The position numbers were made by a program, and so were the translations under genes. Below, one piece after another: positions 40,869 to 49,868 of a stretch of DNA of 60,585 nucleotides. Source of the stretch: a virus. Numbering within the stretch: the first letter of the stretch is position 1; every line of letters begins with the position of its first letter. The stretch is from the IMG/VR virus record IMGVR_UViG_3300034110_000180, positions 1 to 60,585 of that record; one strand, given 5' to 3'. The notes beneath the pieces were generated by a model. It ran no database searches. It worked only from the letters and a program-made list of their open reading frames with translations, and was not told the origin of the DNA.

Positions 40869-41200
40869 CAGAAGTCCTCACGCACCTTGAAGCGCAGTGT
40901 GTCGTACACGGTCTGAATCTGGCCGTCGGAGAACGTCATCTCGATCTCACCTTCGTAGTCGCCGGGCTCGCCCTGCAGCATCTCTGGAGCAGACGCTGGG
41001 TAAAACACGACTTGGCCGTTGGGCCCGTCAGTCACGGAACCCGTCACAGTGGCGGTGAGCGTGGTAGCCCCGGCAGCCCGAAACTTCAGAACGACCGTAG
41101 CGCCCGTAAGAACTACCGGTGCGCCGGTGGTGTCATCGGTGATGTTGCACACGAGGGCGGGGCGAGTGTCACCCTGAACCAGTTTGATTTTCTCGGCCAT
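40868..41200 (-). CDS. BppU-like N-terminal domain protein, 110 aa
   Basis: KLVQGDTRPALVCNITDDTT followed by LTGATVVLKFR and GDYEGEIEMTFSDGQIQTVY matches the short beta-sandwich seen at the N-terminus of baseplate upper proteins (BppU-type). Here it stands alone. Probably attaches fibres to the tail. Confidence 0.75.
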   Translation of the reverse strand: MAEKIKLVQGDTRPALVCNITDDTTGAPVVLTGATVVLKFRAAGATTLTATVTGSVTDGPNGQVVFYPASAPEMLQGEPGDYEGEIEMTFSDGQIQTVYDTLRFKVREDF

Positions 41201-41208
41201 GTCAGTCC

Positions 41209-41817
41209 TTAGGCAATAGGGCGCTGGCGCACCATCAAGTTGATACCACGGAAGTCGCGGATTCTGGCAGTTGTGATGGCCCGCTCGTAGATGGCCTTCT
41301 GGGTTGTAGCCATGGCCACGTCAGTCCACTCTTTGTTCGGGATCATGGCCAGTCGCGCAACGGTGCCGCTCACGAGGGTGTCGGCCCATGTCTCATAAAT
41401 CCAGTCTTCCACGCCGGAGCCTGTGCGGCTGGGCTTCAGAACGGCGTAGACCTTGAACACCGACCGCTCCTCAGGTACAGGGGCGATGAAGATGCTGCGA
41501 TCGGCGTTGACCCAGAACTCCCGGGGGTCGCCTTTCTGGCCCAGATTCTGGGTGGCGACCAAGCGCAGGTCCGTGCGGTCAAGTGGCAAGTCGTTGTGAA
41601 TGACGGAGATCACGTCCTCGACCACGGCGTCAGCATCCAAGTCGTACTCGACGGTGCCGGAGGTGACATAGATCGCGTCGATCTGCTCGCGCCACAGGTA
41701 CGTGCGGGCGAAGAAGTCTGAGGCCACGATGGCCAGATACTCCTTCATCGTCGCGTTCGGGCAGTCGTTCAGGTGCGGCGACAGCAGCGGAAGAAAGTCA
41801 TCCCATGTTTTTGCCAT
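41209..41817 (-). CDS. Head-tail connector/tail-tube-adaptor protein, 202 aa
   Basis: The N-terminus KTWDDFLPLLSPHLNDCPNA and the repeated pattern of charged helices and beta strands (FARTYLWREQIDAIYVTSGT) are typical of the connector-type proteins between portal and tail in podoviruses (T7 tail tubular A-like by position). It overlaps the next gene by one base. Confidence 0.7.
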   Translation of the reverse strand: MAKTWDDFLPLLSPHLNDCPNATMKEYLAIVASDFFARTYLWREQIDAIYVTSGTVEYDLDADAVVEDVISVIHNDLPLDRTDLRLVATQNLGQKGDPREFWVNADRSIFIAPVPEERSVFKVYAVLKPSRTGSGVEDWIYETWADTLVSGTVARLAMIPNKEWTDVAMATTQKAIYERAITTARIRDFRGINLMVRQRPIA

Positions 41818-42494
41818 TACGCAACTCCCGGCTGCGAGGCAGCGTCAACTTGTTGTTTCGTGCCCAGCGCGTTCTGGAACGCTTGGTAGTGCGCGACGGC
41901 CCGCTGCATCATGGCTGTCTGCTCGGCGTCCTTGCTGTACGCACGGTACATCATGTAGTCAAACAGCGCGGTCGCAAAGATGTCGTCGATGCGAATCGTC
42001 TCGGCAGTCGTGGGGTCAAACAGCTGGGTGTCAGTGAGCGTGTGCTCGGCGGGCAGCACGGAGTAGATCACCTCCAGACGCGCAGAAGTCGTAGCTGGCG
42101 GGTACACCAGAAACTCTTTGGGCGTGCGGGGGTCAAACGTGTACAGCTCGATGGTGGCGGTCGGCGTCTCGGAGTACCAAGAGCGGCGCTGGGTGTCGAG
42201 GCTTTTGCGGGATGTCACGTAGATGCTTGACATGTCCGACGTGGGGGCGAGGTTGCGTACAACCTCAACCAACCGGATGGCGTTGGGGAACGACCCGGTG
42301 ATGTTTTGGCGTGGTCCGGCCACGCAGGTGAACTCGGCGGTCTGGGTGTTGACATCGGGCCGCAACCCGATGGTCTCCTTGTACGCGTCGTTGAGCCAGT
42401 ACTGCAGCTCGGCAACGGTCCACCGCACAGAGTCTTCGTCCTGCAAGAGCGTCTGTGCCCTCACGATCAGGTCAACAACTTTCACGGTGGCCAT
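41817..42494 (-). CDS. DUF6682-like head-tail adaptor, 225 aa
   Basis: MATVKVVDLIVRAQTLLQDE, then VRWTVAELQYWLNDAYKETI is the hallmark of a phage family I recall as DUF6682. A helix-rich N-terminal and a beta-rich middle with PATTSARLEVIYSVLP follow. Its place between capsid and tail genes suggests an adaptor ring. Confidence 0.75.
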   Translation of the reverse strand: MATVKVVDLIVRAQTLLQDEDSVRWTVAELQYWLNDAYKETIGLRPDVNTQTAEFTCVAGPRQNITGSFPNAIRLVEVVRNLAPTSDMSSIYVTSRKSLDTQRRSWYSETPTATIELYTFDPRTPKEFLVYPPATTSARLEVIYSVLPAEHTLTDTQLFDPTTAETIRIDDIFATALFDYMMYRAYSKDAEQTAMMQRAVAHYQAFQNALGTKQQVDAASQPGVA

Positions 42495-42502
42495 GGTCTA
42501 CC

Positions 42503-42781
42503 TCACAGTTCAGGCTCTACATCAGCCAATTCTACCGCAGCAGGAGCTTCAGGGGTAGCTTCTGCTTTCTTGGCGCGGGCTGGCTTCGCAGCAGTCTTGG
42601 CAGCGGCCTCATCGACAACGGCGTTGGAGTGGGCATTGGCCAAGTCTTGGCCCTCGGGCGTATACACCCATTCGGCACCGTCCATACGGGCCAGAATCAC
42701 AATCTTGCCGTCAACAACAGCGCGGGCTTTGTTGGACAGAATCTCGCCACCGAGGCGTTCGAGCAATTCGAGGATGTTCAT
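42503..42781 (-). CDS. Small protein with Ala/Lys/Pro tail, 92 aa
   Basis: The first 50 residues are a small mixed domain (ILELLERLGGEILSNKARAV, then VVDGKIVILARMDGAEWVYT), the rest Ala/Lys/Glu/Pro-rich and disordered. It lies directly after the capsid terminator. No known function; perhaps a head accessory. Confidence 0.65.
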   Translation of the reverse strand: MNILELLERLGGEILSNKARAVVDGKIVILARMDGAEWVYTPEGQDLANAHSNAVVDEAAAKTAAKPARAKKAEATPEAPAAVELADVEPEL

Positions 42782-42798
42782 TGTTTCTCCGTTAAATG

Positions 42799-42822
42799 AA
42801 AAAAGGGGCTCCGAAGAGCCCC
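42799..42822 (-). terminator. Rho-independent terminator after the capsid gene
   Basis: On the leftward strand GGGGCTC, loop TTCG, GAGCCCC then six T: a perfect UUCG-tetraloop terminator. It limits the highly expressed capsid transcript and lets downstream genes be expressed less. Confidence 0.9.
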
Positions 42823-42838
42823 TTTATTGTGCCACCGA

Positions 42839-43840
42839 TCAGGTAGCCGAGCCAACTTGGGCAATGACCATGGCTTCGGGCTTGACGACCTTGCGGCCAT
42901 ACACAGCCAAACCACGGACGATGTCGCCGAAGTCAGTCTGGTTGCGCAGGGGCTCAGTCTTGTTCACGGTCATGGCGAAAGACGTTGCCGCCTTCGTACC
43001 AGCGACCATCAAACGACGGGCCTTGGCGCTAGCCACAGCACCACCAGTGGCGGGGTCGGTCAAACCAGCGACCAGCGCCTTGCCTGCAGCGCCTTTGGGC
43101 AACAGGTTGGACACGTACACAGTGAAGCGGTCCAGCATGCCGATCTTGCCACTGCGGATGGTCGACTGGGAGTCGCCAGTGAAGTAGGCTTGAGCGATGT
43201 TGGATTGCATCAACAGGTGGCGGTCGAAGGGGCTGATCACCAAGAAGCGACCATCTTCAGGCACGTTCTGCTCGTCCAACACTGTGGACATGCGCAGGAT
43301 ACCCTTCAGCACGTTCTCAGGAGTGGCTTGGTCGATGGGAGCGGTATCAGTGCCCAAGTTGTAGGCAGCAGAGATCGCACCAGCGGTAGCGCCTTCGTTG
43401 GCAGCGGCAGGGCCTTCGGTCACGAAACTGTTGAAGAACACTTCGTTTTCGATGGCGATCTTCAGCTGCTTGGCGGCGTCTTCAGTGAACATGTTCATCA
43501 AGTTCATGTCGGACTGATAGGCCAGCACGTCGTTGACTTGCACGCCGAAGTACTTGCCCTTGTTCACTTGCATATCTTGGAAGATAGGAGTGGGGACTTC
43601 GTACGACAGGGACTGGCCAACGGTGTAGTCGGAGATGCTGATCGAAGGAGCCAGACGGATACGGATGGTATCGCCTTGGTTCTTCAGTTCACCTTCATAG
43701 TCGGTGTTGGCGATTTCCGACAACATCGTGTTCTGGTAGAACTTGGCCAGCAACTTGCCAGACCACAGAGTGGGAATGAACGCACCGGAGTACGAGGGGT
43801 TGGTGGCAAAGCCACCGGAGACGGGATAAACTGCAGGCAT
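42839..43840 (-). CDS. Major capsid protein, 333 aa
   Basis: Beta-rich protein with the layout of HK97-fold coat proteins of podoviruses: N-terminal arm, LAKFYQNTMLSEIANTDYEG, QVNDVLAYQSDMNLMNMFTE and FLVISPFDRHLLMQSNIAQA. It follows a scaffold-like gene and is followed by a strong terminator. The binding site TTAGGAGGCC is among the best in the window, as expected for an abundant protein. Confidence 0.9.
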   Translation of the reverse strand: MPAVYPVSGGFATNPSYSGAFIPTLWSGKLLAKFYQNTMLSEIANTDYEGELKNQGDTIRIRLAPSISISDYTVGQSLSYEVPTPIFQDMQVNKGKYFGVQVNDVLAYQSDMNLMNMFTEDAAKQLKIAIENEVFFNSFVTEGPAAANEGATAGAISAAYNLGTDTAPIDQATPENVLKGILRMSTVLDEQNVPEDGRFLVISPFDRHLLMQSNIAQAYFTGDSQSTIRSGKIGMLDRFTVYVSNLLPKGAAGKALVAGLTDPATGGAVASAKARRLMVAGTKAATSFAMTVNKTEPLRNQTDFGDIVRGLAVYGRKVVKPEAMVIAQVGSAT

Positions 43841-43889
43841 GATGGCCTCCTAAATTAAGACAGGTTGGGGTTCAACGCTGTGTCACTGG

Positions 43890-44840
43890 TCACGCAACTA
43901 CGCGACCTTCCATGAACGCAGCATCAATTTCAGCTTCAAGTTTCTTTGCCGCGTCGGTTTGCCCTTTGGTCCCCAAATCTGCAGCCTTGCGGAACATCTT
44001 CTCGATGTCCGAGTTGGTGTAGACCTTGCCTTTTGGCGAGGCGCTGGGGGCGCTAGAAGCACCACGATTTGGCTGAAGTTGACGTTCCAGCTCTTCGGTT
44101 TTGTCGGTCTTTTGCTCCACGGGTGCAGTGTTCTGCTTGAACAAGGACACGTAGTGTGCAACGCCTTCAGCATCGCCTCGGTTGAACGCTTGCTGTGCAA
44201 CAGAAGCTCGGGGGGCTCGGAGCAGCGGGTCTACTTCGTTCAGCCAAGCAATCCACTTGGGATCAGCATTGACCACTTCAAAGTCCGGCACCAAACGGTA
44301 CAGGCGCTGCTCGAAACTTGCTTCGGACACTTGGGTGCCGGTACTGGTCAGCTGCTCGCGCAACTTCTCATTCTCGACCCTCATGGCGTCTAGCTCGCCT
44401 CGAAACTCTGCTGCCACTTCGCGGGCAACTTTGCGTTGGACCTCAATGAGGTCGGAACCAAATGCTTCAACATCAGCATCAGTCACCAACTTGGCCGGGG
44501 CTGCTGGCTCGACGGGCTTGGTCTCAGCGGCTTTGCGGAGGCTATCCACTTGGGCCTTGAGTTCGCGCATGTCGGCGTGCAGGCGAGGAACTTCGGCGTC
44601 GTACATGCCCTTGAGCGTTTTGTACTTCTGCTCCCATTTCTCTTCCGTGACCACGGGTTCGGTCGGTGTCGGCGTTGGCTCGGCAGGCTTGGGCTCAGCT
44701 GGCTGAGGCTGTGGGTCTTGGGGAGGCTCTGCTGGCTTCGGGTCAGGGTCTGCGGGTGCAGGGTTCTGGCTCTCTGCGAGCTGCTTTTCCAGTGCTTCCA
44801 GTTCTCGTAACTGCGCTTCTACTTGCTTTGGCAATGCCAT
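43890..44840 (-). CDS. Scaffold-like protein, 316 aa
   Basis: The N-terminal half is Pro/Lys/Glu-rich and helical (AELEK-type leader, then PADPDPKPAEPPQDPQPQPA), followed by a coiled-coil (LHADMRELKAQVDSLRKAAE) and a C-terminal acidic/basic region. This composition and its position directly upstream of the capsid gene are those of scaffolding proteins. No protease motif is visible, so it may be recycled rather than cut. Confidence 0.75.
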   Translation of the reverse strand: MALPKQVEAQLRELEALEKQLAESQNPAPADPDPKPAEPPQDPQPQPAEPKPAEPTPTPTEPVVTEEKWEQKYKTLKGMYDAEVPRLHADMRELKAQVDSLRKAAETKPVEPAAPAKLVTDADVEAFGSDLIEVQRKVAREVAAEFRGELDAMRVENEKLREQLTSTGTQVSEASFEQRLYRLVPDFEVVNADPKWIAWLNEVDPLLRAPRASVAQQAFNRGDAEGVAHYVSLFKQNTAPVEQKTDKTEELERQLQPNRGASSAPSASPKGKVYTNSDIEKMFRKAADLGTKGQTDAAKKLEAEIDAAFMEGRVVA

Positions 44841-44926
44841 TCAATTCTCCTTGGGCTCCAACTCTGCTTCAGGCTCCTACTGCGGTCTGCCGTTCACATA
44901 ATGGTTTGCTCGGATTTACAAAATTC

Positions 44927-44940
44927 GGATCATTTGATCC
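44927..44940 (-). repeat. Short inverted repeat at the end of the 80-residue gene
   Basis: GGATCA and TGATCC with a TT centre, overlapping the stop of the gene at 44930. Could be a weak pause site or chance; no T-run follows. Confidence 0.3.
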
Positions 44941-45172
44941 GGTCGAAGACCTCGGACGATTTCTCAACCGCCTCGAGGAAATCTGATAAGACCTGAGCCT
45001 GACCTTGGAGACGGTACAGTCGGTGCGGTTCTTCTGCCTGCATCAACGAGGCCTTGGTCTCGTCTAGCTTGGTTCGGAACAGCGCCAACAGCGCTTCGTT
45101 CTCTTGCAACTTGCAGCGGATCAGCGCTTGCATGTGTTGCCGGTCTGGCTTCATGCCGATGAACGTTTTCAT
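44930..45172 (-). CDS. Small helical protein before the scaffold, 80 aa
   Basis: Helical and charged (MQALIRCKLQENEALLALFR, then TKLDETKASLMQAEEPHRLY), with no known motif. It is read right behind a strong sigma70-type promoter; the predicted transcript start lies about three bases before the ATG, so the mRNA would be nearly leaderless. A later in-frame ATG (45154) lacks a binding site as well. Possibly an accessory scaffold. Confidence 0.65.
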   Translation of the reverse strand: MKTFIGMKPDRQHMQALIRCKLQENEALLALFRTKLDETKASLMQAEEPHRLYRLQGQAQVLSDFLEAVEKSSEVFDRIK

Positions 45173-45181
45173 TGTGTGTAT

Positions 45182-45210
45182 TCTATACCAGTGTGTTGGG
45201 GGTGTGTCAA
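45182..45210 (-). promoter_or_regulatory. Sigma70 promoter driving the scaffold-capsid genes
   Basis: On the leftward strand TTGACA (45205-45210), 17-base spacer, TATAGA (45182-45187). The -35 is perfect and the spacing ideal. It lies at the stop of the gene at 45207 and points to the 80-residue gene, scaffold and capsid. Confidence 0.7.
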
Positions 45211-45863
45211 GAAAACAACAGGGCAATCAGTTCCTGCTCTGACGGATTGCGAATCGACTTGGGCTTCATGACCACGCTGCGGGTACTGATAGAGCCGACA
45301 ACTGTGTGCGCGACCGAGGCCGAAATGCGGATGCCGGCAGACGCCGACAACTTTGGCGGTTCGCATGCCACGACCTCAACTGGGTAGCCGCTGAGCGTCT
45401 CACCGGTGAACGGGGCGATCGCCGACGCGTGGGGCAGCAACATCTCCCATGTCGAGTACGAAACCGATACGGTGAGCGCGGTGCTGCATGCGGTGTTGGG
45501 CTTTTGTTGCGGATTTACAACAGATACCGTGGTGCGGGCGACTGTCGGAGAAATGACACCTGAGACCGGCAGCGGCACAAGGCCGAGCAGGACGCTTGGG
45601 AAATCGACGTTCCATCCGAAGTGGGCCTCGGCCACAACGCTCGGGGTCGTGACCATGCGTCGGAATTTTGGCACCCCGCCGGCAGCCTCGCGCTGCACCG
45701 TCTGCAGCAGGTGAACGATAGCCGTGGCCGTGGGCAACTGCGAGTAGGAAACCAGCAGCTCCCCGGCAGTACTGCCGGTGACGCCAGCCGCACGCAGGTG
45801 CTGAGCAGCCGTGCCGGTGCTCAGTTGCGATATTTCTACAAGCCGTTGCCCGGTTGTGGTCAC
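45207..45863 (-). CDS. Hypothetical structural protein, 218 aa
   Basis: Thr/Ser/Val-rich, beta-strand-like, with no charged coiled-coil: LVSYSQLPTATAIVHLLQTV and SVSYSTWEMLLPHASAIAPF. The content resembles tail or fibre proteins. It follows the 956-residue fibre-like gene by 12 bases. The end overlaps the promoter for the next transcript. Function unknown. Confidence 0.6.
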   Translation of the reverse strand: MTTTGQRLVEISQLSTGTAAQHLRAAGVTGSTAGELLVSYSQLPTATAIVHLLQTVQREAAGGVPKFRRMVTTPSVVAEAHFGWNVDFPSVLLGLVPLPVSGVISPTVARTTVSVVNPQQKPNTACSTALTVSVSYSTWEMLLPHASAIAPFTGETLSGYPVEVVACEPPKLSASAGIRISASVAHTVVGSISTRSVVMKPKSIRNPSEQELIALLFS

Positions 45864-45875
45864 GCTAGGCTCCCC

Positions 45876-48746
45876 TTACGGCAGGACTTTGGCCCACACG
45901 GCGTCAGCGTTCTGCTCTGCAGTTGGGACGTCGGCAGCCGTGGCCAGTACCGTGGAGGCCTCCATCTCAGCTAGCGTAGGCTTGGTGTCCACAGCGGCGC
46001 GCAGTGCGTGCAGGTTGTCTGTGGCTTCCACGAACCCGGTGGTCACGCTGTTGACGTCCGCGTAGAGGTCGTTGACCTTGCTCACCATGGTGGCGAAGTC
46101 GGTGTTCTGGCTCTGGGTCAAGCCGCCCGTGGCTTGGTCGTACACGTACCAGCCAAGCGTGTAGTTGCCTTTCAGCATGCTGCAGTCGCGGGCCAGCAGG
46201 CTGTTCTTGTCGTAGAAGATCAGCTTGAAACCGCTTGTGCCCGTGAAACGGAACTTGCCTGCAGAGATGTTGCTGGCGATCTTGGTGCCGGTGGCGAAGT
46301 CGGCGTTGACCGTGCCGTTCACACACTTCCAGACATCCACGAGGCCGCCCACAGTGCCCTGCACGTTCACAGAGCTGTCGCCGTTCGCGTCTTCCACGTC
46401 GATGTTGATCAGCTCGTTGTCGAACGCAGTGAAGGTGCCGCCACCTGTCACGATCTCTTTGATGAACTTGGCATCGGCGTCGTAGCTTGCGGCCTTGATG
46501 GTGATGACGTTGCCCAACACCGAGTACACGGCAGGCGCGTCGTCGCGCACCTTGACGCTGAAAGTGCCTTCAATGCTGGTGCCGCTTCGAGTGGCGATCT
46601 GGCCCAATTTGATGCCCTGCTCGGTGAGCCGGAACACCGCCGTGCGGTCGTAGCGCTTGGATGGGCCTTCGATGGTGGTGTATGCGGCCACAGTGGCCTG
46701 CACCGGCTCGCTGATGCCCACATCGGGGATGTCCACGAAGTCGATGGTGTTGAGGCCAGCGGCCAGCGTGATGGTGCCTTCCACTCGCTGGGTGCCGTAC
46801 AACTCACGGGCGTACTTTTTGACGAGGCCAACAGAGCCGGGTGGGTAGTACACGGTGTAGTCCGCCGCGCTGCCGGACACGTTGGTCTGGAACAACTCGG
46901 TCGCGCTGGTGCTGGGGTGCCACACGCCTGCCACGCCTGCGGTGGTGACGTTTTTGAGCGTCAGGATGGAGGACGACTGCCCGCCTGAAAAATACAGGGC
47001 GGTGATCGTGCCGTTGTTGGTAATCGTATTTGCACCAATCTGCAAGTTTCCAGCTCCGGCAGTGATCGTGCCGTTGTTGATGCCAGTCCACCCAACCCAG
47101 TTACGCAAGCTGCCCGTTACCACGCAGTCGTCAGGCTGACCTAAGTTTGCGGGTTGATTGCGCTGGTATTGATAGACATCGTAAATGTCCTGCACCGGAT
47201 GAACACCCGTGCTTGTCCAAATTTTATTGGGAAAGTCGAAGGTGACACCAGTGATGGCCGCTGCGTTGGCAATCACCTTGTCGCTGGTGGGCAGGCTCAC
47301 ATGCACAAATGTGGGGGTTGCATCATTGTTGCCAGCCAATGAAACTAACGTGCTTTGCTTGTCGTAGCCATAGCGGCTTGAGCTAATGACATGGGTTTCA
47401 GCGCCTCGCGTCGTGCCCGTGCAAAAGTAGCTGTATGAGGACAAGTTTGTCGTGGCTGTTGTGAAGCCCCACGCAAACACAAATTCACTCGTCGCTGCAC
47501 CGCCCACGGTTGCAATGGCTTGCTGAGACAGGTCAAACGTGATGTCTGACGTGATGCCCTTGGCGCGAACACCGGCCACGTTTGAGCCGACTGGCTGGTA
47601 GTACATAAAGCCATCACTGAGCAGGTTGCCAGCGGTGTCTTGCACCCGAATGGTGATCTGTTTGGAGAACTCCAGCACGTTATGGCGGCCACCCGATGAA
47701 CTGGAAGACCGCCACGCGATGTTTGTCCCGAGCAGGTTGTTTTTTAGGCGAGTCCATGCGGAACCCAAAAGCACGATCTGAACGCCAGCGTAATACGATG
47801 GTAGCACGTAGGTCGTGAGGTAGTCCTCGATGACAATCCGCGAAGCCGTGGGGACGCTTGCCAAATTGATCTCAGGCCCGTCCGTGTCGATGGGGGTGTA
47901 GCCCTTGATGCTGAACTGGGGCACGCCAAAGTTAAGCCACACACCGACAAAGGTTTTGTTGGCTTGGAAGTCAATCGAAGCCGTGGTGTTGTCTTGACGC
48001 AAACGCGCTTGGCTTGTACCTGTGCCACGAGCGCAAAGAATCCAGCACACATCCCCTTGAGTCGTGATTTTGGAGAAGTTGCCTGAGTCGGTTGTTATCC
48101 AGTCAGCGCCATAACGAATACAAGCATCAATGATGGTGAACTTGGCAGGGAAGCTCGCATTGGTGCTGACCAGCCGCATGATCTTTTGGCCGTTTTGCCC
48201 AAGCCAATCAAAACCCGGATACGGAAATGGTGCGTTTGCTGCGGCTGCTTTGCGACCGTTGACGATGATTTCACCACCGCTTGCGCTACCACGAACTTCA
48301 AATCGGTTGGAGCAAGACCCATCGTTGCGAAGCTGTGCAACCCGTGAGTCCACGGTCAAAGTGCCTTCAATAAAGAAGTCTTGGCCACCCACATCAAAGA
48401 TTCGATAAAGGTCAGCACGGTTTGTAATGACAATGCCTGTCGCAGCGCCCAGACTCAAATCCATTCTGTCCGTGCCCGTTTGCGTGATACCCGTCTGACA
48501 GGTAAACGCTTGGCCTGAGAACGTGCCAAAGGCTGAATCAACTGTCAGCGATGTAGCCGAAGTAATGGCTGTGATTGTCTTGGTCACGCCGCCCACGGTG
48601 ATCGTGCCAAAAACCCGAGGCTGCGAAGTTGAAGGAGCGCCGCCAATGGCAAAGGCAAAGGCCGTACCGCTGCCAGTTACTGTGGTCGTGCCAGCGCATG
48701 AAACTGTGCCCGTTCCCGCTACCGCTGCTGTTCGTGCGAATGTCAT
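45876..48746 (-). CDS. Large tail spike/fibre-like protein, 956 aa
   Basis: Ala/Thr/Gly/Ser-rich with many short beta repeats (TVTGSGTAFAFAIGGAPS, GTITVGGVTKTITAITSATS), as in beta-helical spikes. The body has VSLAGNNDATPTFVHVSLPT and a long beta-rich section; the C-terminus is a helical stalk ending AEQNADAVWAKVLP. No depolymerase catalytic triad can be fixed by eye. It is the largest receptor-type candidate and lies between portal-region genes and scaffold. Confidence 0.7.
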   Translation of the reverse strand: MTFARTAAVAGTGTVSCAGTTTVTGSGTAFAFAIGGAPSTSQPRVFGTITVGGVTKTITAITSATSLTVDSAFGTFSGQAFTCQTGITQTGTDRMDLSLGAATGIVITNRADLYRIFDVGGQDFFIEGTLTVDSRVAQLRNDGSCSNRFEVRGSASGGEIIVNGRKAAAANAPFPYPGFDWLGQNGQKIMRLVSTNASFPAKFTIIDACIRYGADWITTDSGNFSKITTQGDVCWILCARGTGTSQARLRQDNTTASIDFQANKTFVGVWLNFGVPQFSIKGYTPIDTDGPEINLASVPTASRIVIEDYLTTYVLPSYYAGVQIVLLGSAWTRLKNNLLGTNIAWRSSSSSGGRHNVLEFSKQITIRVQDTAGNLLSDGFMYYQPVGSNVAGVRAKGITSDITFDLSQQAIATVGGAATSEFVFAWGFTTATTNLSSYSYFCTGTTRGAETHVISSSRYGYDKQSTLVSLAGNNDATPTFVHVSLPTSDKVIANAAAITGVTFDFPNKIWTSTGVHPVQDIYDVYQYQRNQPANLGQPDDCVVTGSLRNWVGWTGINNGTITAGAGNLQIGANTITNNGTITALYFSGGQSSSILTLKNVTTAGVAGVWHPSTSATELFQTNVSGSAADYTVYYPPGSVGLVKKYARELYGTQRVEGTITLAAGLNTIDFVDIPDVGISEPVQATVAAYTTIEGPSKRYDRTAVFRLTEQGIKLGQIATRSGTSIEGTFSVKVRDDAPAVYSVLGNVITIKAASYDADAKFIKEIVTGGGTFTAFDNELINIDVEDANGDSSVNVQGTVGGLVDVWKCVNGTVNADFATGTKIASNISAGKFRFTGTSGFKLIFYDKNSLLARDCSMLKGNYTLGWYVYDQATGGLTQSQNTDFATMVSKVNDLYADVNSVTTGFVEATDNLHALRAAVDTKPTLAEMEASTVLATAADVPTAEQNADAVWAKVLP

Positions 48747-48749
48747 CGA

Positions 48750-49091
48750 TCAGCCCTCGAAAAAGGATTCTTTGGTTGCGTCGGCTGTTGGCTCAAACTC
48801 AAAACCAAGTGCTTGCGCCACGATGATGTACGCGCCTTCTGCGCTGGCATCCCACGTGCAAGTCATTGTGCCGGAATCATCAAGGCCGGTGTACTTGCTT
48901 TCGGCGTCGCTCGTGTACTTGAAAGTGTGCGAGGCGCTGCACGCGAACAGGCCGGACTCGGTCAGCAGTTCGTGCTTGAAGCTGACGGTGTCGAACAGAT
49001 TGTCCTCCATGCTACGGACGTTGTAGCTGGTGGCTTCGACACGGCCCATGCTGCCGTAGGCAACGACTGGTTTGATGCGTTTGGTGATCAT
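48750..49091 (-). CDS. Small structural protein, 113 aa
   Basis: Beta-rich protein with no signal or catalytic motif: VRSMEDNLFDTVSFKHELLT, GLDDSGTMTCTWDASAEG. The start overlaps the previous stop by four bases. Probably a virion accessory (decoration or fibre base). Confidence 0.65.
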   Translation of the reverse strand: MITKRIKPVVAYGSMGRVEATSYNVRSMEDNLFDTVSFKHELLTESGLFACSASHTFKYTSDAESKYTGLDDSGTMTCTWDASAEGAYIIVAQALGFEFEPTADATKESFFEG

Positions 49092-49390
49092 GACTTGACC
49101 TCTTTAGGATACACGAATGCGTAGTAGTAAACGTGGCAGAAATAGCCGATGTCTTTGGTGATCCACGTCGGGAAGAATACATCAACTGGATACGCCCCGG
49201 TGTCGATGTAGTGCAACGAGCGCACAATCTGAATGGTACACCCAACCGTCATAAACCCGAAGCCCGTTTTGAGCAGCCAGTGCATGTTATCGTTGTCGCC
49301 AAGGAAGACCTTGATGATGGCGACGGGCAGGAAGTACGCTGCCGCTACGAGCATTATCCACAACCACACGACGACATTGGCGTCCTTCAT
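49088..49390 (-). CDS. Multi-pass membrane protein, 100 aa
   Basis: Hydrophobic segments at about 7-28 (VVWLWIMLVAAAYFLPVAII), 40-58 and a final Tyr/Phe-rich segment. Small for a transporter. Its position directly after another membrane protein (49387, four-base overlap) suggests a lysis or membrane-remodelling pair. Confidence 0.7.
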   Translation of the reverse strand: MKDANVVVWLWIMLVAAAYFLPVAIIKVFLGDNDNMHWLLKTGFGFMTVGCTIQIVRSLHYIDTGAYPVDVFFPTWITKDIGYFCHVYYYAFVYPKEVKS

Positions 49391-49854
49391 GGTGCGGCCC
49401 TTCTACGAACAACCTTTTTGGCCGGAGCTTTCTTGGCCGCCGGCGTGGGGTTCACAGCCTTTTCAACCTCGGCCTTTGCTGCCGTAATAGTCTTGGCTGC
49501 GGCCACGGTTTCTGTGGCCACCTCAATGATGTCTTTGCCGTCCCATTTATCGAAGAGCATGACGATGGCTTTGACCACCGGGAACGCCAAGATGCCGCAC
49601 GCGCCTGCAATGGCAAAGGCCACGTTGACGTCGTAGGGACTCATACCCAGCCAAATGGCGATGGCCCCGCCGAATGTCACACTGGTGCCCACCGCTGTGC
49701 CGCCGACGATGACTCCGGTGGCCAGCTTACCGTGCCCCGGGAGCGCCGGAGTTCTGCGTATGAACAGAACGAGGATCGAAATCACAAGCGCTGGGACGGC
49801 GTAGTACACCTTGGACAGGACGAATCCGCTGGCTGAGGTTGTCGTGGGTTCCAT
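49387..49854 (-). CDS. Holin-like membrane protein, 155 aa
   Basis: Three hydrophobic segments (VYYAVPALVISILVLFI; GVIVGGTAVGTSVTFGGAIA; VNVAFAIAGACGILAFPVVK), a charged linker (MLFDKWDGKDIIEVA) and a Lys/Ala-rich basic tail (AAKKAPAKKVVRRRAAP). This is the general plan of a class of phage holin-like proteins. A second holin candidate is at 38400, so one may be an antiholin or a different membrane protein. Confidence 0.65.
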   Translation of the reverse strand: MEPTTTSASGFVLSKVYYAVPALVISILVLFIRRTPALPGHGKLATGVIVGGTAVGTSVTFGGAIAIWLGMSPYDVNVAFAIAGACGILAFPVVKAIVMLFDKWDGKDIIEVATETVAAAKTITAAKAEVEKAVNPTPAAKKAPAKKVVRRRAAP

Positions 49855-49868
49855 CGGTAGCTCCGCGC

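Noticed and set aside
42827-43858. Open frame of 343 codons on the + strand
   Set aside because: Covers the capsid gene on the other strand; shadow frame.
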